The notes beneath the pieces were generated by a model that worked only from the letters and a program-made list of their open reading frames with translations, did not search any database and was not told where the DNA came from. 64,000 nt of DNA from Streptomyces sp. 549 (lineage in GTDB: Bacteria; Actinomycetota; Actinomycetes; Streptomycetales; Streptomycetaceae): the NCBI RefSeq assembly GCF_030124175.1, contig NZ_JASKMT010000002.1:186001-250000 (forward strand). Direction: 5' to 3'. The translations under genes and the position numbers were made by a program. How positions within the stretch are numbered: the first letter of the stretch is position 1; each line of letters opens with the position of its first letter. Shown here piece by piece: positions 16,617 through 25,924 of this stretch.

Positions 16617-17954
16617 CTACGGCTGCCCCGCCGCCACGCGCAGGGCTTCGCGGATCTGGGTGGTGATGGCGGTGCGGGCCTGGAGGAAGTCGGGGTCGGT
16701 GAGGGTACCGGTGTCGGGGTCGGTGTTGCCGGGGGCCCAGGGCAGGACCGGGGTATGGAGGTGGCCGCCGGGGGCGCGCAGGCCGGTGGTGTCGCGGAGC
16801 AGGGTGGCGCGGTAGGCGATCTCGTTGGAGAGGTAGCTGCCGCCGCCCCCGGAGCGGGCGGCTGAGCCCGGGGTGGGGCCGTCGGGGCGGGTGACCGGTT
16901 CGGTGGCACCGGCCGGGACTTCGGTCACCTCGGTGTTGTCGCGGACCGGGTAGGGGCCGGTGTCGGCCTCGGTCAGGGCCCGGTACGGCAGGGTGGTGGA
17001 CGTCCACTGCGGGCCGTGGGTGCCGCCGGTTCTGCCGGTTCCGTCCGGGACGGGGATCTGGCCGGTGACGGAGGCGTTGGCGTTGTCGGGGAAGCCGCCG
17101 CGCCAGGCGCCGTTCCAGCGTTCGACGTCGAAGCGGCCGGGGCGGCCCTGGCTGAGGGTGGTGAAGAGGTCCGCCTGCCGGGGTCCGGCGGTGAAGTGCG
17201 GGCGCAGGGTCTTCTCGACGGTGCCGTCGGTGAAGTCGGCCCAGCGGACGGGGAAGACGGCCACCTCGATCCGGGCCGGGCCGTCGGCGGTGCGGATGGT
17301 GGTGCCGTCCAGGGCGAGGGCGGCGGCGCCGGACGGGTTGCTGCGGCGGATGTCCTGGTCGAGCTGGAACGGGTCGAAGCCGGTGACGACGATCCGCTTC
17401 ACGCCCTTGCCCGCGGGCAGCCGCATGGTGTCCTGGCCGCGTGAACCCACCTCCAGGCGGTCCAGCAGCGCGGCGCGCCCGGCCTCCGGCAGCGGGAAGC
17501 GCGGCTGCCACTCGCGCAGCGTGCGGCTCATGTCCAACCTGGCCCAGTAGAGCGGGCGGTCGTCGTCCCTGGCGAGGTCGCCGCGGGCCGGTCCGCGGCC
17601 CTGCACCCGGTCCACGGCCCGCTGCCACAGCGCACGGCCGTGCTGCTGCACCACCTGCTCGGCCTGGCGGGCGTCCTTCGCGGCGCACAGCGCCCGGGTG
17701 AGCGCGGGTGCGGCCCGGTCGAAGCCGCTGCGGCTCAGCACCTCCTGCGGTACGGGCCCGGCGAGCCGCTGCTCCTCGACGGTGAGCCGCGCGTCCGTGT
17801 TCGGGGCGCAGGCGCCGGGTGCGGTGGTGGGTGTGCTGCCGGTGGACCCGTCGGCGGCGAGTGCGGGGGTGGTGAGTGCGGGGGTGGCGGACAGCAACAG
17901 GGCTCCGCAGGCGGCGATTACGGTCAGACGGGAGCGCAACAGCACCAGGAGCAC
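16617..17954 (-). CDS. Exported pyroglutamyl-peptidase-like (C15) protein, Cys replaced
   Basis: A 445-residue protein with a signal peptide (about 1-34, ending ALAAD) and an alpha-helical N-terminal extension of about 150 residues ahead of a peptidase C15-like domain. The C15 landmarks are TGFDPF (191-196, usually TGFEPFG), a NPS motif soon after, and HLHTPVLP (about 398-405, the histidine motif). The nucleophile motif, normally YxC followed by N or E, reads SYLSN here, putting Ser376 where Cys is expected. The protein may use serine, be inactive, or bind rather than cleave. It ends only 28 bp from the insertion sequence. Cytoplasmic C15 enzymes are about 210 residues, so this is a larger exported variant. 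Confidence 0.75.
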   Translation of the reverse strand: MLLVLLRSRLTVIAACGALLLSATPALTTPALAADGSTGSTPTTAPGACAPNTDARLTVEEQRLAGPVPQEVLSRSGFDRAAPALTRALCAAKDARQAEQVVQQHGRALWQRAVDRVQGRGPARGDLARDDDRPLYWARLDMSRTLREWQPRFPLPEAGRAALLDRLEVGSRGQDTMRLPAGKGVKRIVVTGFDPFQLDQDIRRSNPSGAAALALDGTTIRTADGPARIEVAVFPVRWADFTDGTVEKTLRPHFTAGPRQADLFTTLSQGRPGRFDVERWNGAWRGGFPDNANASVTGQIPVPDGTGRTGGTHGPQWTSTTLPYRALTEADTGPYPVRDNTEVTEVPAGATEPVTRPDGPTPGSAARSGGGGSYLSNEIAYRATLLRDTTGLRAPGGHLHTPVLPWAPGNTDPDTGTLTDPDFLQARTAITTQIREALRVAAGQP

Positions 17955-18021
17955 CTTCCGTTCGGTGGATCTCGCCCGGAACTCTAGGTGGCGCTCGAAC
18001 GGATGGACAGGGGGCGCCGGG

Positions 18022-18390
18022 TCACAGCGGCGTGGTGGGGACGGCGCTGCCGGTGGCGTGGTCGAGCCAGGTGATGCAGGCCCAGCCGAGCAGGGTCAGG
18101 GCGGTGAGTCCGGCGACGGCGGACGTGGAGGCCCGGGCGGCCGGCGTCAGACGGTCGCCCAGCAGGGCACGGGTGAGGGCCCAGACCGCGAGTGCCACGG
18201 CGGGCACGCCCAGCACCATGGCGGGCAGTTCCACGTAGAGCAGGCTCAGGTTCCGCCCCTCGCCCTCGAAGCCGCCTCGCAGGCCGGGCCGTGCGCCGTG
18301 CAGCCACGTGACCAGGCCCGTGCCGGCGCCCGCCAGCGCCAGCAGGCAGCCGACGCCCGCGCCCCCGTCCCGTTCTCCCACTGATCCCAT
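18022..18390 (-). CDS. Small integral membrane protein, function unknown
   Basis: A 122-residue protein with three predicted membrane segments: an N-terminal VGCLLALAGAGTGLVTWL, a central LPAMVLGVPAVALAVWAL and a C-terminal ALTLLGWACITWL. The ATG at 18390 was chosen because hydrophobic coding character starts there; there is no clear ribosome site and the frame stays open further upstream. It lies 67 bp upstream of the C15-like gene on the same strand and may be co-transcribed. I do not recognise the family. Confidence 0.6.
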   Translation of the reverse strand: MGSVGERDGGAGVGCLLALAGAGTGLVTWLHGARPGLRGGFEGEGRNLSLLYVELPAMVLGVPAVALAVWALTRALLGDRLTPAARASTSAVAGLTALTLLGWACITWLDHATGSAVPTTPL

Positions 18391-18493
18391 GAACGGTAAG
18401 GACGAAGATCGTGTACGCGGGGTTCCTGTAGGTTCCGAAGAGAGATGCCGTTGCCCAAGTGCTTTGTCATCAACTTGTCGTTCGGTCCAGCCG

Positions 18494-19402
18494 CTAATGG
18501 GCGGCGAGGATCTCCTCAAGAACGAACGAGGCATCCGCCGGGAGGCCGTCGCCATCGCGAACCGCTCCGGCGCAGACGACCAGGGCCTTCCAGAGCGCCC
18601 AGCCTTGTCCACGCTCCCAGGTCGCCTTGTCCACCCCTAGCCGATCGCGGAACGCTGCCCGGCTCTTGCCGGTCAGCATCGTCCAGGCGATCGACAGATC
18701 GCAGGCCGGGTCTCCGACTCCGCAGGTGCCGAAGTCGATGACGGCCGCGAGTGCACCGTCCTTCACCAGAAGGTTCCCCGAGGCCATGTCCCCGTGGAAC
18801 CAGACTGGCTTACCGTCCCACGAGGCTCGCAACGCCCGTTCCCAGATCTCCTCGGCGGCCTCGGTCCGGATCAGGCCGTCCAACGTCTTCAGGGCTGCCC
18901 GGGCCCACCCGTCGTAGGTCGTCAGTGGTCCGCCTCGGAACCAACTGTGCAGTCCCGGGCCCGGTCCGCCTGTCGGGTCGATCCGCTGCAGAGACACGAG
19001 GAACTTCGCAAGGCGGATGGCGAACGCCGTCTTGTCCTCGACGACGGCACGGGCCGCGGGCTCGCCACCGATCCACCGATAGACCGACCAGTTGTGCGGA
19101 AAGCCCCCACCGGGCACGCCTCTGGCCAGCGGAACCGGGACCTCCAGCAGCAACGCGGGTGCGAGCACCGGCAACCACCGGTGCTCCTTCTCCACCGCCA
19201 GCGCGTACTCCTCGGCAGTCGGTAGCCGCACCAGCATCTCGTCACCGAGGCGAAAGGTGCTGTTGTCCCAACCCTGCGTATCGACCGGCCGGACCTCAAG
19301 GTCGGACCACTGCGGGAACTGCGCGGCGATCAACCTGCCCGCCACCGCTGCGTCGACTGGTCTCCGGTCCGGCAACGGCAGAACCTCGGGCGTCTCGTTC
19401 AT
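18494..19402 (-). CDS. Aminoglycoside-phosphotransferase (APH) family kinase
   Basis: A 302-residue kinase-like protein. The nucleotide-binding N-lobe has NSTFRLGDEMLVRLP and the hinge follows PHNWSVYRWIGGEP. The catalytic loop is VWFHGDMASGNLLV (HGDxxxxN) and the Mg-binding loop is VIDFGTCGVGDPACDL, so all kinase residues are present. The true substrate is unknown; this Streptomyces group is annotated as an aminoglycoside kinase but could act on macrolides, hydroxyurea-like compounds or metabolites. The ATG at 19402 was preferred; an in-frame ATG at 19426 would add eight residues. Neither has a convincing ribosome site. Confidence 0.85.
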   Translation of the reverse strand: MNETPEVLPLPDRRPVDAAVAGRLIAAQFPQWSDLEVRPVDTQGWDNSTFRLGDEMLVRLPTAEEYALAVEKEHRWLPVLAPALLLEVPVPLARGVPGGGFPHNWSVYRWIGGEPAARAVVEDKTAFAIRLAKFLVSLQRIDPTGGPGPGLHSWFRGGPLTTYDGWARAALKTLDGLIRTEAAEEIWERALRASWDGKPVWFHGDMASGNLLVKDGALAAVIDFGTCGVGDPACDLSIAWTMLTGKSRAAFRDRLGVDKATWERGQGWALWKALVVCAGAVRDGDGLPADASFVLEEILAAH

Positions 19403-19426
19403 CGGAGCGACCGTACGACGCCCCAT

Positions 19427-19918
19427 CGGATCACCACAAAGCGATTTCAGATCGTCCCGAACTCAGTCCGAACGCCGCACCTGCTACACCTTCGCAGCCG
19501 AGGGCTACCGAGCCGCCTGGCGCGAACCCCCACACCGCATCACGGCCTGAGGAGAACGACAGATCTGTCGGACGAATCCTCGACAAGATGCCTGGACAGC
19601 CCGCCGAAACACCAGGTCACGTTCCCATCGACCGACAAGTCAAATCGAAACCCACAGTGCCGTCCGGCGGTGCCTTCGCATCACTCGGCCCGCGACGCGG
19701 GGACGCTCGGGCCGGTTCGGACGGCCCCCGGACATGGCTGTACCCCGCCTGCCGATGAGAGGCGGGGTACAGCGGGTGCGGTCGGCGGCGGGTGACCGCT
19801 GCGGCCTGCGTCGGGCCGCCCCGCGGCCGGGAGGAAGTCCGGCCGCGGAGGGTCGGTGCCGCCGACGGCGTTGCCGGTGCGGGACCCGGGGGAAGGCGGT
19901 CCGGGTCCCGCTGCGGGG
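19427..19918. other. Intergenic stretch without a convincing gene
   Basis: About 490 bp between the APH-like gene start and the lipoprotein stop. Apart from the hairpin at 19739-19771 I see no supported gene. A short frame ending at 19550 (RRTCYTFAAEGYRAAWREPP) has protein-like composition and could be a gene fragment, but I could not identify it. Confidence 0.5.
19739..19771 (-). terminator. Terminator downstream of the lipoprotein operon
   Basis: TGTACCCCGCCT (19739-19750) and AGGCGGGGTACA (19760-19771) form a perfect 12-bp stem with a 9-base loop, downstream of the minus-strand DUF1996/lipoprotein pair. Confidence 0.8.
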
Positions 19919-20530
19919 TCAGCTGCCGTGGTGCTCGTGCTTGCCGCCACCGGAGGAGTCGTCGTCCTTCTTGGAGGAGTCCCCCTTGGGGTCCCCTTCC
20001 TTGGAGTCCTCCTGCTTGGAGTCCTCCTTGGAGTGGTCCCCGTCGGAGTGGCCCTCCCCGGAGTGGTCCCCGTCGGAGTGGCCCTCCCCGGAGTGGCCTC
20101 CGGTGTGCGACTCGCCTTCTTCCACCTCCCCTCCCAGTCGGCCGCGGACCGAGCCGAGAACCTTCGGCTCGCCCACGGCGACCCAGCGTTTGCCGACGAG
20201 GTACGTGCCGCCGTACGGCATCGCCTCGTCGAGCCACGACTGCTGGCCCTTGCTGGTGGTGAAGGTGGCCAGCACGAAACGTCCCTGCTTGGTGGTGCAC
20301 ATACCCCGGCGCAGATCGTCGACGTCGATCTCCACGTTGACCTTGCAGTCCGTCTTCGCGGCGAGCTGCTCCAGCGTGCCGGTCGCGGTGGACGGCGCGT
20401 CGGACGCGCCGTTCCGCTTCGAGGCGGAGCCGGTGGGCTCGGTGGGGTCCGCGCCGCCACCACAGCCGGCGAGCAGCAGCACGCCGGTCAGTGAAGCGGC
20501 GACGGCTGCGGAGCGGCCTGGGAGTCGCAT
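19919..20530 (-). CDS. Lipoprotein with Gly/His/Asp/Ser repeat tail
   Basis: A 203-residue lipoprotein with lipobox LLLAGC at about residues 18-23. A compact folded region (about 50-130) contains DCKVNVEIDVDDLRRGMCTT and RFVLATFTT, with two cysteines able to pair. The last 70 residues are low-complexity and charged, with tandem HSGEGHSDGD units then Lys/Asp/Glu/Ser runs and a terminal GGGKHEHHGS. The His-rich end could bind metal or bridge the cell wall. It starts 36 bp after the DUF1996 stop codon and is probably in the same operon. I do not recognise a named family. Confidence 0.75.
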   Translation of the reverse strand: MRLPGRSAAVAASLTGVLLLAGCGGGADPTEPTGSASKRNGASDAPSTATGTLEQLAAKTDCKVNVEIDVDDLRRGMCTTKQGRFVLATFTTSKGQQSWLDEAMPYGGTYLVGKRWVAVGEPKVLGSVRGRLGGEVEEGESHTGGHSGEGHSDGDHSGEGHSDGDHSKEDSKQEDSKEGDPKGDSSKKDDDSSGGGKHEHHGS

Positions 20531-20566
20531 CGGTGAACCTGCCTTTCAGGGCTGTTCAGTCGCCGG

Positions 20567-22111
20567 TCAGGCGGTGCAGTTCTGACCGTTGTTGATGCAG
20601 TCCACCGCCCGGTTCATCAGGTCGTCAGACATGACGTTGATGAAGTCGCCGTGGTCGGTGATGGGCTTGTGCAGCTGCTCCGGGAAGGAGTCGACCGCGA
20701 AGCCCGGGCCCGGGGGCACGTCGTAGGTGATGCGCTGCACCATCTGGGGGATGGCCTGGAAGCCGTTGGCACACCGACCGCCGCGGCCGGCGAAGGCCAC
20801 GTGGGTGCGGTGGTTCGCACTGTCGATGTTCTCACCGTCCCAGCAGCTCTGGAACTTGAAGGTGCGGACGACCTGGCTGCCCTCGGGGCAGATCGGGTAC
20901 TTGTCCTTCAGCTGGCGGTCTTCGAAGCCGGTGCAGCTCCACGACGCGTTGGCGTTGGCGTCTCCGTTGGTGAAGGCCTTGGCGTCACCGGTGATGATGC
21001 GCAGGAAGCGCGGCATGGCCGTCACCTTGTTGCGCGGGTTGCCCTCGAAGGAGAGAGTGACCGTTGCAGGCTGCTGGATCTGGCCGACGTTGCCGTCCTG
21101 GCCGCCGCCCGGCTCGTTGGCGTCGGCCTCGTCCTGTCCGTTCTGCAGGCGCAGCACCGGCCAGAAGTAGGACGACTGGTCCTCCTCGTTCGCGCACGAG
21201 GTGCGGGCGTTGCCGAGGTCTTCGTCGCTGGCGAAGCCGTTGTTGCCCTGGTTGCCCACGTAGTCGTGCATGTGGTGGGCGCCGTTGCTCACGCCGGGCG
21301 CGACGATGACGTTGTCGGAGTTGAACAGGCCGTTCTCGTTCTTGCCGCACTCCGTGGTGAAGGTGCCGGTGGAGGCGTTGCGGCGGTTGCGCTCCTGGGA
21401 CACGTTGGGCTGGACGGTGGTGATGTCCACGAAGTCCTCGGGTGACGGGCCGGCCGGCTGGCCGCCGTTGTCACCCTGGCCGTCGCCGTCGCCCTGGCCG
21501 TCACCCTGACCCTGGTTCTCACCCTGGTCCTGGCCGTCGCCCTGGCCCTGGTTCTCGCCCTGGTCCTGGCCGTCGCCCTGGCCCTGGTTGCCGGCGTCGC
21601 CTTCGCCCTCACCCTCGTTGGGGGCGGGTGCGGCGACGTCGTCGCGGAGGTTGCACTCCGCCAACCCGTCGAGGTTGCGCGGGCGTTCGGCGGACCGTCC
21701 GATGGAGATGGCGATGCGCTCGATCGTCGCCGTCCGCTTGTCCTTCAGCGGGCCCAGGATGGCGTTGTTGACAAAACCAGCGTCGTTCTGGATGGCCTGC
21801 TGGGAGTTCTTCATCCGCTTGTAGGCGTCCGCCACCTGCGAGTCGAGCAGCGCGAGGTTGCGGTCCACCTCGGCGCGGGCCGAGTCCGGCACCTCCGTCA
21901 GCCGGTCACCCACTTCGGGGCAGGCGATGGTGGACACCGTCCCTGCCTGCTGGGCGGGCGCATCCCGTGTGCTGCCGCCTTGGTCCTTCGACGTGCCGGC
22001 GCTGGCGTAGACATTGGCTGCGATCAGTCCGCCGCCCCCCAGCAGCAGTGCTGCTGCGGCGGCTGTCGTTCTGTTCAGCAAGCCCGAGCGCCTGTGAGTC
22101 ATCTTTTTCAT
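20567..22111 (-). CDS. Exported DUF1996-domain protein with acidic repeat linker
   Basis: A 514-residue exported protein. The ATG at 22111 has AGAGGGAA upstream and is followed by a signal segment (about 8-36). The N-terminal third is helical (about 50-150). A linker (about 160-210) carries near-identical 12-residue repeats ([12 protein letters not shown]) rich in Gly, Gln and Asp. The C-terminal DUF1996 domain (about 225-514) has its characteristic [38 protein letters not shown] and HGDF segments, with conserved His and paired cysteines. DUF1996 is shared by fungi and actinobacteria and has no settled function; secretion and the His/Asp/Cys pattern suggest a cell-wall enzyme or binding protein. 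Confidence 0.85.
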   Translation of the reverse strand: MKKMTHRRSGLLNRTTAAAAALLLGGGGLIAANVYASAGTSKDQGGSTRDAPAQQAGTVSTIACPEVGDRLTEVPDSARAEVDRNLALLDSQVADAYKRMKNSQQAIQNDAGFVNNAILGPLKDKRTATIERIAISIGRSAERPRNLDGLAECNLRDDVAAPAPNEGEGEGDAGNQGQGDGQDQGENQGQGDGQDQGENQGQGDGQGDGDGQGDNGGQPAGPSPEDFVDITTVQPNVSQERNRRNASTGTFTTECGKNENGLFNSDNVIVAPGVSNGAHHMHDYVGNQGNNGFASDEDLGNARTSCANEEDQSSYFWPVLRLQNGQDEADANEPGGGQDGNVGQIQQPATVTLSFEGNPRNKVTAMPRFLRIITGDAKAFTNGDANANASWSCTGFEDRQLKDKYPICPEGSQVVRTFKFQSCWDGENIDSANHRTHVAFAGRGGRCANGFQAIPQMVQRITYDVPPGPGFAVDSFPEQLHKPITDHGDFINVMSDDLMNRAVDCINNGQNCTA

Positions 22112-22245
22112 GGATTCCCTCTGGATCGTTCCGAAGAAGGCTCTCTTTTGTTGGGGAGGAGAGCCTTCCGGGCAGGGGAGACGCGACTCCGTGTCCCCCC
22201 TCATACGCACCTGTGGAACGCCGTGTTCAGAGTGGTTCAAGATTT

Positions 22246-23631
22246 TTACGGGATCGATGTTTCAGCAGGATCCTTGTGAGCAGAGGCAGTTGGAAGAACC
22301 GGCACGTCACGGGGTCCGCCGGTGTTCTCAGACCCCTGGGGCCGGGGCGTCGCGGGCCGTCGGAGCAGCAGCCAGTAGCCGGCCGCGGCCACGGTGCCGA
22401 CAGCTGCCGTCAGTGACCACAGCAGGTCCGGGCCGAACCGGTCGAGGACCACGCCGCCCGCCAGCGGTGCGGTGACCGCGGCCACCGACCAGGACAGGGT
22501 GTACATGCCCTGGTACCTGCCGCGCCCGTGCACGGGGGACAACCGCACCACAAGTCCCATCTGGGTGGGGGAGTTGATGATCTCGCCCAGGGTCCACACC
22601 AGGATCGTCAGCGCGTACAGGGCCGTCGAGCCGGCGAAGGCCGTCAGACCGAAGCCGTAACCGGCCAGCAGTGAGGACAGCACCAGCAGGCGGGCCGGGT
22701 CGCGGTGCTCGATGAGACGGGTCACCGGGATCTGCAGCAGGATGATCAGCACGCCGTTGCCCGCGATGGCCAGCCCGTAGTCCGAACTGCTCAGGCCGTC
22801 CCGGGACATGGCGACGGGCAGGGTGACGTATGCCTGGAGGAAGATCGTCGCCACCAGGAAGTTGAGCCCGACGACCGCCATGAACCGCCCGTCCCGCAGG
22901 ACCGTCCACAGGGAGACGGACGGTGCCGCCTCCGGGGCAGGTGCCGCCTCCGGGGCAGCGGACGCCGTGGAACCGGACGTGGTGGTGTCGGACGCGGTGG
23001 TGTCGGTTCCGGCGGTGCGTACTGCTGCGCCCGGCTCGGGGCGGGACTCCGGCAGGCGGGCGAACACCAGCAGTGCGCACACCGCTGTCAGCGTCGCCTC
23101 GCCCAGGAACAGCAGCAGGTAGCCGTGCTCGGCGATGAGCCCGGCGGCCGTCGCCGACAGGGCGAACCCCAGGTTTATCGCCCAGTAGTTGAGGGCGAAG
23201 GCGCGGATGCGGTCCTCCGGGGCGACGATGTCCGCCATCATCGCCTGCACGGCGGGCCGGGACGCGTTGCTCGCCATGCCGACGAGGCCGGCGACCACCG
23301 CGATGGCGACCGGGTGCTCCACGAAGCCGAGCACGGCCACCGACGCGGACGTGCCGAGCTGCGACGCGAGCAGTGTGGGGCGGCGGCCGAGGCGGTCCGT
23401 CATGACGCCCGCGCCGATCGACGACACCACGCCGCCCAGCCCGTACACGGCGGCGACCAGGCCCGCGTAGGCGGGCGAGTAGCCGCGGTCGACGGTGAGG
23501 TACAGCGCGAGGAAGGTGGCGACGAAGCCGCCCAGCCGGTTCACGAGCGTGGACGTGAACAGCCACCAGAACGCGGACGGCAGCCCGCCGAAGCTCTCCC
23601 GGGCGGCGCGTCTCAGAGCGGTGACGGACAT
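22246..23631 (-). CDS. MFS transporter, probable drug exporter
   Basis: A 461-residue major-facilitator protein with about twelve membrane segments. The loop-2/3 motif is [16 protein letters not shown] (motif A, G-x3-D-R-x-GRR). A Thr/Ala/Pro-rich cytoplasmic loop of about 60 residues ([20 protein letters not shown]) divides the two six-helix halves. The substrate is unknown; the family resembles DHA1-type multidrug efflux pumps. The ATG at 23631 follows a GGGGGTCG run. It is divergent from the LacI-type gene across 330 bp. Confidence 0.88.
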   Translation of the reverse strand: MSVTALRRAARESFGGLPSAFWWLFTSTLVNRLGGFVATFLALYLTVDRGYSPAYAGLVAAVYGLGGVVSSIGAGVMTDRLGRRPTLLASQLGTSASVAVLGFVEHPVAIAVVAGLVGMASNASRPAVQAMMADIVAPEDRIRAFALNYWAINLGFALSATAAGLIAEHGYLLLFLGEATLTAVCALLVFARLPESRPEPGAAVRTAGTDTTASDTTTSGSTASAAPEAAPAPEAAPSVSLWTVLRDGRFMAVVGLNFLVATIFLQAYVTLPVAMSRDGLSSSDYGLAIAGNGVLIILLQIPVTRLIEHRDPARLLVLSSLLAGYGFGLTAFAGSTALYALTILVWTLGEIINSPTQMGLVVRLSPVHGRGRYQGMYTLSWSVAAVTAPLAGGVVLDRFGPDLLWSLTAAVGTVAAAGYWLLLRRPATPRPQGSENTGGPRDVPVLPTASAHKDPAETSIP

Positions 23632-23862
23632 GGGACGACCCCCGGCGGTAAGTAGTGGACCTGTGCGCCGGACGTTACGGATGGTGGGCCGCCGAGTGCC
23701 ATCGGATTGATGATCCCCGTCAACCGTCCGGCGGGCCGGAGCCGCCACCGGGAGCCGACTCCGGAGGCGGTACCTCGTCGGCTCCGGGGCGGTCGTCATG
23801 CCGAACCCGGTGCCGATGGCGGCCGGGCCACCTACGCTGAGGGCGCGGGGTCGCATGGACCC

Positions 23863-23878
23863 GTCGAAGCGCTTCGAC
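23863..23878. promoter_or_regulatory. LacI-type operator upstream of the regulator gene
   Basis: GTCGAAGCGCTTCGAC is a perfect 16-bp palindrome with the central CG step typical of LacI-family operators. It ends nine bases before the -35 hexamer of the regulator promoter. The 14-bp core TCGAAGCGCTTCGA recurs at 38544-38557 and 38653-38666. Confidence 0.8.
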
Positions 23879-23886
23879 GACTGGTC

Positions 23887-23915
23887 TGGACAAGCTTTGG
23901 CGTCCGACCTAGAGT
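23887..23915 (+). promoter_or_regulatory. Sigma70-like promoter of the LacI-type gene
   Basis: TGGACA (23887-23892), a 17-base spacer and TAGAGT (23910-23915) match the vegetative actinobacterial promoter pattern, about 47 bp upstream of the GTG start. Confidence 0.55.
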
Positions 23916-23961
23916 CGAGGTCGTTCGAATCGATGCGCTTCACCAGGTCCGGGAGGGCTGC

Positions 23962-25029
23962 GTGGTCACCCTCGCTGACGTCGCCAAGCACGCCGGAGTG
24001 TCCTCCAGCACGGTCAGCTACGTGCTCAGCGGCAAGCGGTCCATCTCCGCGTCCACCAGGGAACGGGTCGAGCACAGCATCGCCACGCTCGGCTACCACC
24101 CCAACGCGGGCGCGCGGGCTTTGGCCAGCAACCGGTCCAACATCATCGCCCTGATGGTCCCGTTGCGTACCGACATGTACGTGCCGGTGATGATGGAGAT
24201 CGCCATCGCGGTCGCCACCACCGCCCGCACCCACGGCTACGACGTGCTGCTGGTCACCGGCGAGGAGGGCCCGGCGGCGGTGCGGCGGATCGAGGGCAGC
24301 GCGCTCGCCGACGCGATGATCCTGATGGACGTCGAGTTGCAGGACGACCGCCTGCCGGCCCTGCGGCAGACCGGCTGGCCCGCCGTGCTGATCGGCCTGC
24401 CCGCCGACACCACCGGGCTGAGCTGCGTGGACCTGGACTTCGCCGCCGCCGGCGCGCTGTGCGTCGACCACCTGGCGGGGCTCGGGCACCGGGAGATCGC
24501 CGTCATCGGCGAGGCGCCGGCCGTCTACGAGCGCCGCACCGGCTTCGCCGAACGCACCCTCACCGGCCTGCGCGACCGCAGCCGCGAGTTGGGGCTGCGC
24601 ATGCTGCACCGGCCGTGCGAGGGCAGCTACGCGGGGGTGGCGGCGACGCTCGCGCGCATATACGAGGAGCGCCCCGGTGTCACCGCGTTCATCGTGCAGA
24701 ACGAGGCCGCGACCGACCCGCTGCTGGCCCTGCTGCGGCAGCAGCGCAGAGCCGTGCCCGAGGACGTGTCGGTGATGGCCATCTGCCCGGACCAGGTGGC
24801 GGCGCACGCGTCCGTGCCGCTCACCTCGGTCGCCGTACCCGCGCAGGAGATGGGCCGGTACGCGGTCGAGCAGGTCGTCGCCAAGCTCAAGGGCCGCCGT
24901 TCTGACGAAGTGGTGCTGCTGCCGCCGGAGTTGACCGTGCGTGAGAGCACCGCCGCGCTCGGCACGGCAGCCCAGCGTTCGGCCTCCCCGCCGCCCGTTC
25001 CGGGCAACGACGCGGCGCTGCCCGCCTGA
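23962..25029 (+). CDS. LacI-family transcriptional regulator
   Basis: A 355-residue regulator. The GTG at 23962 has GGGAGGG about six bases upstream. The N-terminal helix-turn-helix reads TLADVAKHAGVSSSTVSYVL, followed by the hinge-helix region (HPNAGARALASNRS), then a periplasmic-binding-like effector domain (about 60-335). LacI proteins with this recognition helix bind palindromes with a central CG. A palindrome of that kind lies just upstream of its promoter and two more flank the xyloglucan-type operons, so it is probably the autoregulated repressor of that locus; this link is inferred from the shared sites, not proven. The effector would be an oligosaccharide or sugar. Confidence 0.9.
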   Translation: MVTLADVAKHAGVSSSTVSYVLSGKRSISASTRERVEHSIATLGYHPNAGARALASNRSNIIALMVPLRTDMYVPVMMEIAIAVATTARTHGYDVLLVTGEEGPAAVRRIEGSALADAMILMDVELQDDRLPALRQTGWPAVLIGLPADTTGLSCVDLDFAAAGALCVDHLAGLGHREIAVIGEAPAVYERRTGFAERTLTGLRDRSRELGLRMLHRPCEGSYAGVAATLARIYEERPGVTAFIVQNEAATDPLLALLRQQRRAVPEDVSVMAICPDQVAAHASVPLTSVAVPAQEMGRYAVEQVVAKLKGRRSDEVVLLPPELTVRESTAALGTAAQRSASPPPVPGNDAALPA

Positions 25030-25179
25030 ACCTGTTCTCGGGCACGAGGAGTACAGCGGACCGGGACCGCTGGTGCTGTGACCGGGAAGGTTCGCCGGGT
25101 TGGGGCGGTCTGAGCCCGTTGTCAGAGCCTCCCGGTAGCGTGCCGGCAAGCAGATCCGACTCCTCCGGGGAGAACAACC

Positions 25180-25863
25180 GTGGACATCCTGCTCATCGCC
25201 GGCCTGTGGCTCGACGGGTCCGCCTGGGACGAGGTCGTGCCCGAACTCACCGCGCTCGGCCACCGTCCCGTGCCGCTCACCCTCCCCGGCCAGGGCGACG
25301 GCACCACCTCAGTGACGCTCGACGACCAGCTGGCAGCAGTGGTGGCCGCCGTCGACGCGGCGCCCGGGAAGCCCTTGGTGGTGGGGCACTCCGCCGCATC
25401 GAGCCTGGCCTGGCTGGCCGCCGACGCCCGGCCGGAGAAGGTGGCCAAGGTCGCACTGGTCGGCGGCTTCCCCGTCGCCGACGGGCGGGCCTACGCCGAT
25501 TACTTCGCGATCGAGGGCGGCGCCATGCCGTTCCCGGGCTGGGGCCCTTTCGAGGGGGCGGACTCCGCCGACTTGAACCAGGAGACCCGGCACCGCTTTG
25601 CGTCCGCCGCCATCCCCGTCCCCGAGGGGGTCGCCAGGGGAGTCGTGCACCTGACCGACGAGCGTCGCTTCGGCGTCCCCGTCGTGGTCGTATGCCCCGA
25701 GTTCACCCCGGCCCAGGCGCAGGAGTGGATTGCCGCAGGCGAGAGCCCCGAGCTCGCCCGCGCCACCCACCTTGAGTATGTGGACCTCGACTCGGGCCAC
25801 TGGCCGATGGCCACCCGCCCCCGCGATCTCGCCCGCGTCCTGGCGGAGGCCGCGAGCTCGTAG
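25180..25863 (+). CDS. Alpha/beta-fold hydrolase
   Basis: A 227-residue single-domain hydrolase. The GTG at 25180 is preceded by GGGGAGA. The nucleophile elbow is VVGHSAAS (G-H-S-x-A), an oxyanion region is seen near IAGLWLDGSAW, and the catalytic His is in DSGHWPM near the C-terminus. The compact size resembles the esterase/RsbQ-like and salicylate-esterase-like groups. No substrate can be assigned. It stands alone between the LacI-type gene and a convergent ATPase gene. Confidence 0.85.
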   Translation: MDILLIAGLWLDGSAWDEVVPELTALGHRPVPLTLPGQGDGTTSVTLDDQLAAVVAAVDAAPGKPLVVGHSAASSLAWLAADARPEKVAKVALVGGFPVADGRAYADYFAIEGGAMPFPGWGPFEGADSADLNQETRHRFASAAIPVPEGVARGVVHLTDERRFGVPVVVVCPEFTPAQAQEWIAAGESPELARATHLEYVDLDSGHWPMATRPRDLARVLAEAASS

Positions 25864-25924
25864 CGCTGTGCCCGGGTCGGGTGGTCATCCCGCTGCCGGC
25901 CGCCCCAGCGGATGCTGGTCGGAC

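Noticed and set aside
18605..18638. Two TTGTCCAC sequences resembling DnaA boxes
   Set aside because: Both lack the final A (TTGTCCACG, TTGTCCACC) and lie inside the APH-like coding sequence.
19467..19550. Protein-like fragment RRTCYTFAAEGYRAAWREPP
   Set aside because: Too short, no start, no identified family; it may be a gene relic but could also be chance.
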